Source of the DNA: Mesorhizobium sp. B2-7-1
Lineage (GTDB): Bacteria; Pseudomonadota; Alphaproteobacteria; Rhizobiales; Rhizobiaceae
Length of the DNA: 56,945 nucleotides
Reading direction: 5' to 3'
NCBI RefSeq assembly: GCF_006440735.1
Contig: NZ_VFUA01000031.1
Coordinates: forward strand, 1 to 56,945
Part shown: positions 1 through 9,385 of the stretch, one piece after another
Numbering within the stretch: position 1 is the stretch's first letter
Layout: each line of letters begins with the position of its first letter
Program-made: the position numbers and the translations under genes
The notes under the pieces: generated by a model
What the model was told of the DNA's origin: nothing
Database searches by the model: none
Seen by the model: only the letters and a program-made list of their open reading frames with translations

Positions 1-209
1 ATCTCTTCCCCACCGAGAACCACACCTTCTACTCGCTCCGCCACTCCTTCGAGGACCGGATGAAGAACGCGAGGCTCGATGAGGAACTGCGACGTATGCT
101 GATGGGCCATACGATCGACCGCCCCAAATACGGCGAAGGCGGTGAGATGAAGATGTGGCAGGAAGAACTTATGAAGATCGCGCTGCCGTTCGATCCTGAC
201 ATCGTTTGA
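1..209 (+). CDS. Tyrosine recombinase (integrase), C-terminal fragment
   Basis: Only the last 68 codons are in the window; reading starts at base 3 and ends with TGA at 207-209. The fragment holds the second half of the catalytic domain: the R/H box reads YSLRHSFEDRM, the second conserved His is in LMGHTIDRPKYG, and the Tyr of RPKYG is the likely nucleophile. The tail (YGEGGEMKMWQEEL) matches what I recall of integrases with an N-terminal DUF6538 domain. Tyrosine recombinases of this kind integrate and excise islands by strand exchange at attP/attB. If it belongs to the element described here, the element end should lie to the left of the window. Its 3' end overlaps the converging gene at 169-402 by 41 bases. 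Family assignment is firm; the link to this ICE is inference. Confidence 0.85.
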   Translation, partial: LFPTENHTFYSLRHSFEDRMKNARLDEELRRMLMGHTIDRPKYGEGGEMKMWQEELMKIALPFDPDIV

Positions 210-402
210 CACGCTCGTGCACCATGGCGATCCGTTCTTTCCTCGCCCGGTGATCATGTAGCGCGCGTTCCAGGTGGTCGTACAGGGGAAGCCATGCCTC
301 ACCCTTGTCGCCTCGCGACACGATTATCTCAGCAACGCGATCGAGCACCCGCTCGATGCGCTCTGCCGTAACGGGCCGAGATGCCGGCGAGTACGACCTC
401 AC
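169..402 (-). CDS. Small conserved rhizobial protein, function unknown
   Basis: A 77-residue protein with a predicted helical, charged core (VTAERIERVLDRVAEIIV, then GDKGEAWLPLYDHLERAL). Proteins of this type are common beside accessory genes in Rhizobiales but have no known role. I chose GTG at 402 because GAGAAGGG lies seven bases upstream; the frame stays open to an ATG at 507, but the extra residues look unlike coding sequence. It converges on the integrase gene and overlaps its last 41 bases, so the two transcripts are antisense there. Confidence 0.6.
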   Translation of the reverse strand: MRSYSPASRPVTAERIERVLDRVAEIIVSRGDKGEAWLPLYDHLERALHDHRARKERIAMVHERVKRCQDRTAARSS

Positions 403-1766
403 GATTTCACCCTTCTCGCAACCACATCTGTCCACACGTTCCAAGTGTCCTTGCGGGAATGAGATTGAGGCGCGAGTTCCAACGTTGGCAAAGGCGAAAT
501 CCGACACGCGTAGTCTGGCGTGTCATTTCGCGCATAGGTCGATCCGCGATGCGGCCGGAGCCCCACGGAAGTGCGAGACTGCAGAGCGGGATTTTCCGGG
601 GAAGGTTGAGAGCCGGAAGAGAACCTTCCGATGCCATGCCCATTGTGGAGAACCGCGATGTCTAGTCACAGCAATCGAGTCCGCGCAGGGCCTTTTCCAG
701 CCGCGACGAAGGAGTGTGGGAAAAGATCGTAGCGGAAGAGCGAGACCGCCTTTGCGCACTCATCCAGTTGCCAGTTCTGGCTTCGCCGCAATGGCTGAGC
801 GGTTTGGGCCAGCGCATTTGCTTTTCGATGCCATCAGCATCAGAAATTGGCTTCGCGGCGCCTACTCCGCAGGATTTCTTACCGAGCAGACTTCGTTCGC
901 ATCGATCGGACTGGTCGCCGTCATATGGCGCCCTTCGCCGGGGCCTGTCGGTCCCGCATCCCGCCTTGGGGCGGCGCTATGCTGATGCTCCTTCGGCCGC
1001 CCCTGTTGAACCGGTCTCAGGGCCACGAACTTTCTCCAGCACCGAACTGACTTGGTCCCGCTTATGGACATTTCGGTGCTTCCGCCCTGTACGCCCTTTT
1101 GACATTGGCCAGGAGAGCCGTGGCTCTCCTGGGGCACAGAGAAGCGTCGGGTTTTCAGCTTTGAAAACGGAACGAGAGGCATTCAGTGCCCGTCGCGCAG
1201 AATCACATGTCGGCATAAGGCTCAATCGACCTATGCCGTTGCCGACCGATCGAACCTCGATGCCGAAACCACTGCCAGGGTGATGCCGAGCTGAAGCCCG
1301 TCGCATTCCATGGGTGTGGCCTTGGGGCAGCTCTGCGGTAAAGGTCTCGCCCTGTCTGCCGAAGAGCCAGTACGAATGTCCGAAGAATGCTAAAAGTTTA
1401 GGACAAGGGACGTTCGCGCAGCACCACGATGCCGTGCCCATGTGCGCGGCGGCAGGGCCGAGTTTCTATCACTGGCCCAAGTTGGTTGCGAGGTCGCCTC
1501 CGTTTCATGGAAAATGGAGATGGACACGGAGCGTGTAGTGGTGGTGGACGAGGAGCGTCGCCGAAATTGACGGTGGCACGCCGTGCCGCTTGCGCGCTGC
1601 GTCCGGGCAAGGGGAGCTGCGCCGCGGCCTGTTACGCACATGCAACCTGGCACAAATGACGGGCTGCCGGCCGCGCCCTTGCCCGGCTTGCTCTTCGCGG
1701 CGTTCGGTACCTGTCCCGATGACCGGGCGGGAACGAAAGAGAGGAGCGCAAAGGCGCTGGCGAAAG
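403..1766. other. 1.36 kb without a convincing gene
   Basis: Open frames exist on both strands but none has coding-like composition together with a ribosome binding site. Short stretches look like debris of old genes, for example an open run ending at a TGA near 1292 that reads AYAVADRSNLDAETTARV. A perfect 24-base palindrome lies at 1109-1132 (separate entry). I see no tRNA and no clear direct repeat with the integrase end. Confidence 0.5.
1109..1132. repeat. Perfect 11-bp inverted repeat with 2-base centre
   Basis: CCAGGAGAGCC is followed by GT and then GGCTCTCCTGG. The near-zero loop favours a protein-binding palindrome over a terminator, and no T tract follows on either strand. It sits in the geneless stretch right of the integrase. 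Function unknown. Confidence 0.5.
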
Positions 1767-2741
1767 ATGGAAAAAGCAGAACTGGAAGAACTGAAAGAGA
1801 AAGTGCCCTGCACCGCGGTGCTAGAGCACCTGGGATTCGCGCTTGATCGCAAGGAGAGCACCCGCAGGGCGATGAAGTATCGCCGCGCGGCCGAGATCGT
1901 CATCGTCATCCACGATGGCAAGGGCTGGTTTGATCCGCTCGGCGACGACAAGGGCGATGTCTTCCGCCTGATCGAACATCTCAAGGGTGTGCCCTTCGTC
2001 GAAGCCATAAAGGACATCGCCAGCCTAGTTGGCTTCGTGCCGTCCGAGCCGGTCTGGCAGCGTGAGTGCCGTGAGCGGGAACCTGACCGCTCGATCCCGG
2101 AGCGCTGGCAGGGACGGCGCAGGCCGTGGCGCGGATCGGCGACCTGGCGATATCTCACCGGGGCCCGCCATCTTCCCGACCGTGTCGTCCGGGCCGCAAT
2201 CAGCGCCGGCGTTCTGCGCGAAGGCCCGCATGGCAGCATGTGGGCGGCGCATCTTGATGAGGATGGCGCGGTCACCGGCTGGGAAGAACACGGACCGGAC
2301 TGGCGCGGCTTTGCCACCGGCGCCAAGGTGTTGTTCCGGCTGGGGCGACCCGATGCGCCGCGCCTCTGTGTGACCGAAGCGGCGATCGACGCCATGAGCC
2401 TTGCCGTACTCGAAGACCTTCGCGCCGACACGCTCTATCTCAGCACCGGCGGCGGCTGGTCGCCGGCAACCGATGCGGCAATCCGCGCACTGGTGGCAAG
2501 AACTGGGATCCAACTCGTGCCCGCCACCGACAATAACAAGCAAGGCGACGTCTATGCCGATCGGCTGATCGCTCTCGCGGGCGAGACGGGCTGCGTTGGC
2601 CAGCGTCTGCGCCCGGTCGCTGACGACTGGAACGCCGATCTGAAGACGAGGAATGGGGAAGGAGAAGAGGAGGCAAACCGAGTGCCGCATGCCCGCCGGC
2701 CGCCTCAAGGTGAAGCTTCGCCCGGCTTCGCCGGCCCTTGA
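1767..2741 (+). CDS. DUF3991/toprim-domain protein (ICE primase-like)
   Basis: A 324-residue protein of the family that opens many rhizobial ICE and plasmid maintenance blocks. The first 90 residues (start MEKAELEELKEKVPCTAVL) resemble the short region preceding DUF3991. DUF3991 follows (GSATWRYLTGARHLPD, about residue 125), then a toprim-like domain with the acidic motif VTEAAIDAMS near residue 203 and TDNNKQGD near 255, the expected metal-binding positions. Toprim proteins of this kind are thought to prime or process element DNA during replication or transfer; direct proof for this family is lacking. ATG at 1767 fits the family's usual N-terminus; the frame is open further upstream. The last 25 residues are low-complexity. 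Confidence 0.85.
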   Translation: MEKAELEELKEKVPCTAVLEHLGFALDRKESTRRAMKYRRAAEIVIVIHDGKGWFDPLGDDKGDVFRLIEHLKGVPFVEAIKDIASLVGFVPSEPVWQRECREREPDRSIPERWQGRRRPWRGSATWRYLTGARHLPDRVVRAAISAGVLREGPHGSMWAAHLDEDGAVTGWEEHGPDWRGFATGAKVLFRLGRPDAPRLCVTEAAIDAMSLAVLEDLRADTLYLSTGGGWSPATDAAIRALVARTGIQLVPATDNNKQGDVYADRLIALAGETGCVGQRLRPVADDWNADLKTRNGEGEEEANRVPHARRPPQGEASPGFAGP

Positions 2742-2854
2742 CCCGCCCGGACGCAGAGGCGGCCGCGGGGGTCCGGTCCGGAAGGGCCGAAGAAGATGGT
2801 GATCCATAGGGGATGAACCGCGCTCCGGCCCGAGAAATGGCCAGGAGCCTTCCC

Positions 2855-3262
2855 ATGACACAGTCTTCTATCCGCAAGATCTACTTCGACGTCGCCGATC
2901 GCCGGCAGATGTTCCGCCTGTTCGACCGGCACGCCCAACGGCCCAATCGCTGGGAGAATAACGACTGTGCGCTGTTTGCCGGCGAGTGGTTCGAGATCAC
3001 TCGAGCCGAGCACGACTACATGCCCGATCTGCTGCCGCCGCTCTGGATGAGCGGCGAAATGTTCGCGCTCAGCGAATTCCTCACCGAGACCGTCACAGGC
3101 GTGTTCTATATGCTGCGCATCGGCGGCAGGACGCGCTACTTCCACGCCTATTGCGATCTCCCGGGGACCCGCTCGCCGGTCGAGACGCGCGATGCCATCA
3201 TCGAGCGCAAGTGTTGGCCGATGATGCATCTGAGGCACCTCCTCATCCGCGCGGCTGCGTGA
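2855..3262 (+). CDS. DUF1419 domain protein
   Basis: A 135-residue protein that I recognise as DUF1419 from its opening (RKIYFDVADRRQMFRLFDRH), WENNDCALFAGEWFEI and the central PPLWMSGEMFALSEFL. The ATG at 2855 has AGGAG eight bases upstream. DUF1419 genes are found almost only on rhizobial plasmids and islands, between the toprim gene and DUF3085 as here. No function is known. The next gene starts 12 bases after its stop, so the two are probably co-transcribed. Confidence 0.85.
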   Translation: MTQSSIRKIYFDVADRRQMFRLFDRHAQRPNRWENNDCALFAGEWFEITRAEHDYMPDLLPPLWMSGEMFALSEFLTETVTGVFYMLRIGGRTRYFHAYCDLPGTRSPVETRDAIIERKCWPMMHLRHLLIRAAA

Positions 3263-3273
3263 GGGAGGCGATC

Positions 3274-3672
3274 ATGTTCACATTCCCGATCGCGGCGGTG
3301 CGCAGGATCATCGAGCGCGGCATCGAAGACGCCGCCGCCAATGGCGGTTTCCGCAATCCCTATTATGGCGCCCGCCCCGGCGAGGGCGAGAAGCCCGGCC
3401 TATGGGTCGTCGGCGATGAGGGCGTCTACATCATGTCCAACGGCAGGCTAGCCGAAGGGACACGCGCGCTAGTCATCTATGCCGAGCAGTGCCATCCCAA
3501 GGGCGACTTCGACTGGTGGGACTACAAGCACCGCCATTTCGGCGCAGATGACGGCATCGAGTTCATCGAGGCCGACCGCCTCCTCCCGCTCTTCGACCGC
3601 AACCTGCGGGCGACGCACCTCAACATCGCGCTCACCGAGACAGAAATCGCGCTCTCGCTGATCACCCGCTGA
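3274..3672 (+). CDS. DUF3085 domain protein
   Basis: A 132-residue protein beginning MFTFPIAAVRRIIERG, with GLWVVGDEGVYIMSNG and DFDWWDYKHRHFGADDGI in the middle, which match my memory of DUF3085. GGGAGG precedes the ATG by six bases. It is part of the conserved maintenance block and probably shares a transcript with the DUF1419 gene upstream and the large helicase downstream. Function unknown. Confidence 0.85.
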   Translation: MFTFPIAAVRRIIERGIEDAAANGGFRNPYYGARPGEGEKPGLWVVGDEGVYIMSNGRLAEGTRALVIYAEQCHPKGDFDWWDYKHRHFGADDGIEFIEADRLLPLFDRNLRATHLNIALTETEIALSLITR

Positions 3673-3756
3673 CTTCCCCGAAACCCCGACATCGATCGAC
3701 TGGCCGACCCGCTCGGCCGGGGAGATCGCGTGGGCCCTGACACAAGGAATTCTCGC

Positions 3757-6700
3757 ATGTCCAACAACGATCCCTTCCCCCTCGACCTGTTCAACACCAA
3801 CACGCTCTCGTCCGGCCTCGATTTGGGCGTCACCGCCTTCGGCAGCGACTTCGGCGCCGGCGAGCACGACGCCGAGCAGGCCTCGACGACCGCCCTGCCG
3901 GAGCCACAGCCGGTCGCCCAGCCTGTGCAGTCACCGAAGCGCGCGGGCAGCGCCGGATGGGGTGGCGACAACTTCGTCCTTGAGACCGATCGCGGCCTCG
4001 CCAAGGGCTGGAAGATCCGCGCGCAGGATAATCTCGGGGCGATCCGTCTCGCCGCCGAGATCGAGACCGCCGATCGGCAGGCGACGCCAGAGGAACAGGC
4101 ACGGCTCATCCGCTTTACCGGCTTTGGCGCCTCCGAGCTCGCCAATGCCATGTTCCGCCGGCCCGGCCAAGATGGCTTTCGCGCCGGCTGGGAGAAGATG
4201 GGCGCCGAGCTCGAGGAGGCGGTGTCGAGCGCGGATTACGCCTCGCTTGCCCGGTGCACGCAATATGCGCACTTCACGCCCGAGTTCATCGTCCGGGCGA
4301 TTTGGGCAGGCCTCATGCGGCTCGGCTGGCGCGGGGGCAGGGTTCTCGAGCCTGGCATCGGCACGGGATTGTTTCCCGCGCTCATACCGACGGCGCTGCG
4401 CGACCAGGTGCATGTCACCGGCGTCGAGATCGATCCGGTGACCGCGCGTATCGCGCGCCTGCTGCAGCCGCGGGCCCGCATCCTCAACGCTGACTTTGCG
4501 CGCGCCGACCTGCCGGCAGGCTTCGATCTCGTCATCGGGAATCCGCCGTTCTCGGACCGGACCGTGCGCTCCGATCGCGCCTATCGGTCGATGGGGCTAC
4601 GCCTCCACGACTACTTCATCGCTCGCTCGATCGACCTCTTGAAGCCGGGCGGCCTCGCGGCGTTCGTCACCAGCTCGGGCACCATGGACAAGGCCGATTG
4701 CTCGGCGCGTGAGCACATCGCCAAATCGGCCGACCTTGTCGCTGCGATCCGGCTGCCCGAAGGCAGCTTTCGCGCTGACGCGGGGGCCGATGTCGTCGTC
4801 GACATCCTCTTCTTCCGCAAGCGCCGACGCGAGGAGGCTGAGGGCGACGCCTCCTGGCTCGAAACCGACGATGTCCGCCCCGCCGATGGCGACGACAGCT
4901 CCATCCGCATCAATCGCTGGCTCGCCCGGCATCCGGAATTCGTCTTGGGAAGCCACGCCACCACGTCGGGACCATTCGGCGATGCCTACACCTGCTTGCC
5001 CCACCCCGGCGTCGATCTCCCGCAGGCGCTGTCGGATGCCCTCTCTCTCCTTCCAGAAGCCATCTATGACGGCGAGCCCGAAGCGATCGATCCGGACGCC
5101 GCCGCCGTCGTCAACGATCCCGGTGATGACCCTGATGCCGCCGTGGTTGGAATTCGTGAGGGCAGCTACTTCATTGCCTCGAACACCGCGCTGACGCAGA
5201 TCGTCGATGGGGAGCCGGTGATCATAACAGTGCGCGAGGGGCGCAGCGTCGATGGCGTGCCTTCGAAGCATGCCCACATCATCCGCAAGCTGATTCCGAT
5301 CCGCGATGCGCTGCGCGAGGTGCTGAGGTGCCAAGAGCTTGACCGGCCGTGGAAGCCAGCGCAGGTCAAGCTGCGCATCGCCTGGTCGAATTTCGTGCGC
5401 ACCTTCGGCCCGATCAACAGCACTGTTGTGTCGACCAGCGAGGATCCGGAGACCGGTGAAGTGCGAGAGACGCATCGCCGCCCGAACCTCGTTCCCTTCC
5501 TTGACGATCCCGATTGCTGGCTGGTCGCCTCGATCGAGCACTACGACCTCGAGACCGACACCGCCCGCCCGGGTCCGATCTTCACCGAGCGGGTAATCGC
5601 GCCGCCCTCGGCCCCGATCATCAATTCGGCGGCTGACGCCCTCGCGGTGGTGCTGAACGAGCGCGGCCATGTCGATGTCGATCACATCGCCGAGCTGTTG
5701 CATGTCGACCCCGAGACCGTCATCGCCAATCTTGGTGACGCTATCTTCCGCGATCCGGAGAGCGGGTCATGGCAGACCGATGACGCCTATCTCTCCGGCC
5801 AGATCCGCGACAAGCTCAAGGTCGCCGAGGCCGCAGCGGCGCTCGATCCGGCTTTCGAGCGCAATGTCCGCGCGCTCATCGAGGTCCAGCCCGCCGATCT
5901 CGGTCCGTCCGACATCACAGCGCGTCTTGGCGCGCCGTGGATCCCCGCCGCCGATATCGCAGCCTTCGTCAAGGAGAGGATTGGCGCCGAAATCCGCATT
6001 CATCACATGCCGGAACTGGCATCGTGGACGGTCGACGCTCGGCAGCTCGGCTACATGGCGACCGGCACATCGGAATGGGGCACCGACCGCCGGCATGCCG
6101 GCGACCTCATCGCCGATGCGCTCAACAGCCGCGTGCCGCAGATCTTCGACTTCATCAAGGATGGAGGCAGCGAGCGCCGGGTCCTCAATGTCGTCGATAC
6201 CGAGGCAGCCAAGGAGAAGCTGACCAAGATCAAAACCGCGTTCCAGGCCTGGATCTGGAGCGATCCTGATCGCGCCGACCGGCTGGCCCGGGTTTACAAC
6301 GACCGCTTCAACAACATCGCCCCGCGAAAATTCAACGGGGACCATCTCGTTCTTCCCGGCGCCTCAGGCGCCTTTTCTCTTTATCGGCACCAGAAGCGCG
6401 GCATCTGGCGCATCATCTCGGCCGGCTCAACCTACCTCGCGCACGCTGTTGGCGCCGGCAAGACCATGACCATGGCCGCAGCCGTGATGGAGCAGAAGCG
6501 GCTCGGCCTGATCGCCAAGGCCATGCTGGTCGTGCCCGGCCATTGCCTGGCGCAGGCGGCGCGCGAGTTCCTGGCGCTCTATCCGACGGCTCGCATTCTT
6601 GTCGCCGACGAGACCAATTTTACCAAGGACAAGCGGCAACGCTTCCTGTCCCGTGCGGCGACCGCGACCTGGGACGCAATCATCATCACGCACTCGGCCT

Positions 6701-8874
6701 TCCGCTTCATCGGCGTGCCCTCAGCTTTCGAGCAGCAGATGATCCAGGACGAGCTCGAGCTCTACGAGCGTCTGCTCACCAAGGTCGAAAACGGCGATCG
6801 TGTTTCCCGCAAGCGCCTCGAACGGTTGAAGGAGGGTCTCAAGGAACGGCTGGAGGCGCTCGCCACGCGCAAGGACGACCTGCTGACGATCTCCGAGATC
6901 GGCATCGACCAGATCATCGTCGACGAGGCGCAGGAGTTCAGGAAACTCTCCTTTGCCACCAACATGTCGACCTTGAAGGGCATCGACCCGAACGGCTCGC
7001 AGCGCGCCTGGGATCTCTATGTGAAGTGCCGCTTCATTGAGACGAAGAACCCGGGCCGCGCACTCGTTCTCGCCTCGGGCACGCCGATCACCAACACGCT
7101 GGGCGAGATGTTCTCGGTGCAGCGCTACTTGGGCTACGCGGCCTTGTCCGAGCGCGGCCTGCACGAATTCGATGCCTGGGCTTCGACCTTCGGCGACGTC
7201 TCCACCGAGCTTGAGCTGCAGCCCAACGGCAAGTACAGACCCGTGACGCGCTTCGCCACCTTCGTCAACGTGCCCGAGCTCATCGCCATGTTCCGGTCCT
7301 TCGCGGACGTGGTCATGCCCGAGGATTTGCGCGAATACGTGAGGGTGCCGGCGCTCTCGACCGGCACGCGGCAGATCAGGACATCCAAACCCTCGGCCGC
7401 CTTCCAGCGCTATCAGGCCCTGCTCGATCAGCGCATCAGGGCCATCGAGCAGCGCGAAGGTCCGCCCGAGCCCGGCGACGACATCCTGCTTTCGGTCATC
7501 ACCGACGGCCGCCATGCCGCGATCGATCTGCGCCTTGTCGATCCCGATAACGACAATGAGCCGGACAACAAGCTCAACGACCTCGTCGCCAATGCTGTTC
7601 GGATCTGGCAGGAGACGGCTGGCAGCGCCTATGTCCGGCCTGACGGCAAGCCGTTCGAGCTGACCGGCGCCGCACAGATGATTTTCTCCGACCTAGGCAC
7701 GATCAATGTTGAGAAGACGCGGGGCTTCTCGGCCTATCGCTGGATACGCGACGAGCTCGTTCGCATGGGCGTCCCGGCTTCCGAGATCGCCTTCATGCAG
7801 GATTTCAAGAAGTCGGAGGCCAAGCAGCGCCTGTTCGGTGATGTTCGCGCCGGTAAGGTCCGTTTTCTGATCGGCTCGTCTGACACGATGGGCACGGGCG
7901 TCAATGCGCAGCTCCGCCTGAAGGCGCTCCACCATCTCGACGTGCCCTGGCTCCCGTCGCAGATCGAGCAGCGCGAGGGACGCATCCTGCGGCAGGGCAA
8001 CCAGCACGATGTGGTCGACATCTTCGCCTATGCCACCGAGGGATCGATGGACGCCCAGATGTGGCAGAACAACGAGCGCAAAGCCCGCTTCATCGCCGCA
8101 GCACTTTCGGGCGATACCTCGATCCGCCGGCTCGAGGACCTCGGCGAAGGGCAGGCCAATCAGTTCGCCATGGCCAAGGCGATTGCCTCGGGCGATCCGA
8201 GCCTGATGCAGAAGGCCGGCCTCGAAGCGGAGATCGCCCGGCTTGAACGCCTGCGCGCCGCGCATCAGGACGATCAGTTGGCCATCCGCCGTCAGATCCG
8301 CGACGCCGAACGCGACATCGAATATTCGACGCGTCGGATCGGCGAGATCGGCCGGGACCTCGAACGACTTGTTCCGACCGCGGGCGAGGCGTTCCGCATG
8401 ACTGTTGGGGTGGAGGCCTTCACCGAGCGCAAGCTCGCCGGCCGGGCGCTGATGAAGGAGATCCTGGCGCTGGTCCAGCTCCAGCATGCCGGCGACAGCG
8501 TCATCGCGACGATCGGCGGCTTCGGCCTCGAATATTCCGGGCAGCGCTTCGGTCAGGACGGCTATCGCTATTCCACAATGCTCCTGCGCGCCGGCGCCGA
8601 GACCGAGATCGAATTGCCGGTTACCACGACCCCGCTTGGCGCGATTGCCCGGTTGGAACACCTGCTCGGCGCCTTCGAGGATGAACGGGAACGCTATCGG
8701 CATCGCCTATCCGACGCCGAGCAGCGCCTGGCGTCCTATCGTTCGCGCGAGGGCGGCATGTTCGCCTTCTCGGGCGAGCTAGCCGACAAGCGCCGGCAGC
8801 TTGCCGAGATCGAAAGGTCCTTTGCCGCTGACTTTGGTGCAACGCGCGAGGGAACGCGGGCAGCGGCCGCCTAG
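3757..8874 (+). CDS. Giant DNA methylase-helicase fusion (1705 aa)
   Basis: One polypeptide carrying two enzymes. The N-terminal third is an N6-adenine-type methylase fold: SAM-binding motif VLEPGIGTGLFP near residue 196 and catalytic NPPF near 262. The last half is a superfamily-2 helicase: Walker A HAVGAGKT near 897, Walker B VDEAQ near 1055, SGTPITNT near 1106 and motif VI QREGRILRQG near 1404. About 150 residues rich in Glu and Arg after residue 1480 are likely coiled coil. ATG at 3757 has AAGGAA eight bases upstream. Such proteins sit on many alphaproteobacterial ICEs and megaplasmids. Their job is not established: self-methylation against host restriction, or chromatin-like remodelling of the element, are both reasonable. 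It is intact. Confidence 0.85.
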   Translation: MSNNDPFPLDLFNTNTLSSGLDLGVTAFGSDFGAGEHDAEQASTTALPEPQPVAQPVQSPKRAGSAGWGGDNFVLETDRGLAKGWKIRAQDNLGAIRLAAEIETADRQATPEEQARLIRFTGFGASELANAMFRRPGQDGFRAGWEKMGAELEEAVSSADYASLARCTQYAHFTPEFIVRAIWAGLMRLGWRGGRVLEPGIGTGLFPALIPTALRDQVHVTGVEIDPVTARIARLLQPRARILNADFARADLPAGFDLVIGNPPFSDRTVRSDRAYRSMGLRLHDYFIARSIDLLKPGGLAAFVTSSGTMDKADCSAREHIAKSADLVAAIRLPEGSFRADAGADVVVDILFFRKRRREEAEGDASWLETDDVRPADGDDSSIRINRWLARHPEFVLGSHATTSGPFGDAYTCLPHPGVDLPQALSDALSLLPEAIYDGEPEAIDPDAAAVVNDPGDDPDAAVVGIREGSYFIASNTALTQIVDGEPVIITVREGRSVDGVPSKHAHIIRKLIPIRDALREVLRCQELDRPWKPAQVKLRIAWSNFVRTFGPINSTVVSTSEDPETGEVRETHRRPNLVPFLDDPDCWLVASIEHYDLETDTARPGPIFTERVIAPPSAPIINSAADALAVVLNERGHVDVDHIAELLHVDPETVIANLGDAIFRDPESGSWQTDDAYLSGQIRDKLKVAEAAAALDPAFERNVRALIEVQPADLGPSDITARLGAPWIPAADIAAFVKERIGAEIRIHHMPELASWTVDARQLGYMATGTSEWGTDRRHAGDLIADALNSRVPQIFDFIKDGGSERRVLNVVDTEAAKEKLTKIKTAFQAWIWSDPDRADRLARVYNDRFNNIAPRKFNGDHLVLPGASGAFSLYRHQKRGIWRIISAGSTYLAHAVGAGKTMTMAAAVMEQKRLGLIAKAMLVVPGHCLAQAAREFLALYPTARILVADETNFTKDKRQRFLSRAATATWDAIIITHSAFRFIGVPSAFEQQMIQDELELYERLLTKVENGDRVSRKRLERLKEGLKERLEALATRKDDLLTISEIGIDQIIVDEAQEFRKLSFATNMSTLKGIDPNGSQRAWDLYVKCRFIETKNPGRALVLASGTPITNTLGEMFSVQRYLGYAALSERGLHEFDAWASTFGDVSTELELQPNGKYRPVTRFATFVNVPELIAMFRSFADVVMPEDLREYVRVPALSTGTRQIRTSKPSAAFQRYQALLDQRIRAIEQREGPPEPGDDILLSVITDGRHAAIDLRLVDPDNDNEPDNKLNDLVANAVRIWQETAGSAYVRPDGKPFELTGAAQMIFSDLGTINVEKTRGFSAYRWIRDELVRMGVPASEIAFMQDFKKSEAKQRLFGDVRAGKVRFLIGSSDTMGTGVNAQLRLKALHHLDVPWLPSQIEQREGRILRQGNQHDVVDIFAYATEGSMDAQMWQNNERKARFIAAALSGDTSIRRLEDLGEGQANQFAMAKAIASGDPSLMQKAGLEAEIARLERLRAAHQDDQLAIRRQIRDAERDIEYSTRRIGEIGRDLERLVPTAGEAFRMTVGVEAFTERKLAGRALMKEILALVQLQHAGDSVIATIGGFGLEYSGQRFGQDGYRYSTMLLRAGAETEIELPVTTTPLGAIARLEHLLGAFEDERERYRHRLSDAEQRLASYRSREGGMFAFSGELADKRRQLAEIERSFAADFGATREGTRAAAA

Positions 8875-8875
8875 A

Positions 8876-9385
8876 TCAACCGAGCCGATGCTCGTCGTCG
8901 ATCAGCTCGAGCCTGGATGGGGCAGCGTCGCCCCATCGCCACAGAACGAGATTCAAGTCGCCGACTACGGCGCCCTTGGCAAAGCTCGGCACGAGCAGGC
9001 CATTATAGCCTTGCGCGACGAGCTCACGGGCAAATCGCTGTGTATGCGCCTCGCCATGGTCTCTCATCTGATCGCGCCATGTCGGGTCGGCGAGGGCCGC
9101 CGAATCGAGGCCCATTGCGGCAAGGGCAGTGGCGTCGCCCGCATCGAATACGGCCTCGATCTCGGCGCGATAGGCGACCAGCGTCGTTGGCTGCAGATCG
9201 CCCACCTGGTTGCCTTCGCGCAAAGCCGTCAGGACCGAAGTCGACGCATAGAGCGCAGGCATCCCTTTGGGGTTGAAACGTCCTCCATAGAGCTCGGCGC
9301 CGCGTCCCGACATAGGCTCGCGGGCATATACTGGATTGAGGGCGCGGTAGAGCCGGCCCGAATAGGTGACGGCGACGACGCTCAG
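8876..9385 (-). CDS. RES-domain toxin
   Basis: RES toxins attack or modify NAD+ and are neutralised by an Xre/DUF2384 partner. Here the fold is recognised from LYRALNPVYAREPMSGRG, GGRFNPKGMPALY and TALREGNQVGDLQPTTL; the conserved Arg (GGRF) and Glu (LREG) are present. The domain starts upstream of the first ATG at 9313, in an open stretch reading SVVAVTYSGRLYRALNP, so starting at 9313 would cut off the conserved N-terminal residues. No ATG, GTG or TTG is available there; CTG at 9385, overlapping the end of the antitoxin gene, is the best candidate. The gene lies directly downstream of its antitoxin. Confidence 0.8.
   Translation of the reverse strand: MSVVAVTYSGRLYRALNPVYAREPMSGRGAELYGGRFNPKGMPALYASTSVLTALREGNQVGDLQPTTLVAYRAEIEAVFDAGDATALAAMGLDSAALADPTWRDQMRDHGEAHTQRFARELVAQGYNGLLVPSFAKGAVVGDLNLVLWRWGDAAPSRLELIDDEHRLG

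Noticed and set aside
305..985. Long plus-strand open frame left of the toprim gene
   Set aside because: Low-complexity, Arg-rich translation with no ribosome binding site; part of a GC-rich region where spurious frames are common.
977..1441. 154-codon minus-strand open frame
   Set aside because: No recognisable pattern, unusual residue content, no start signal.
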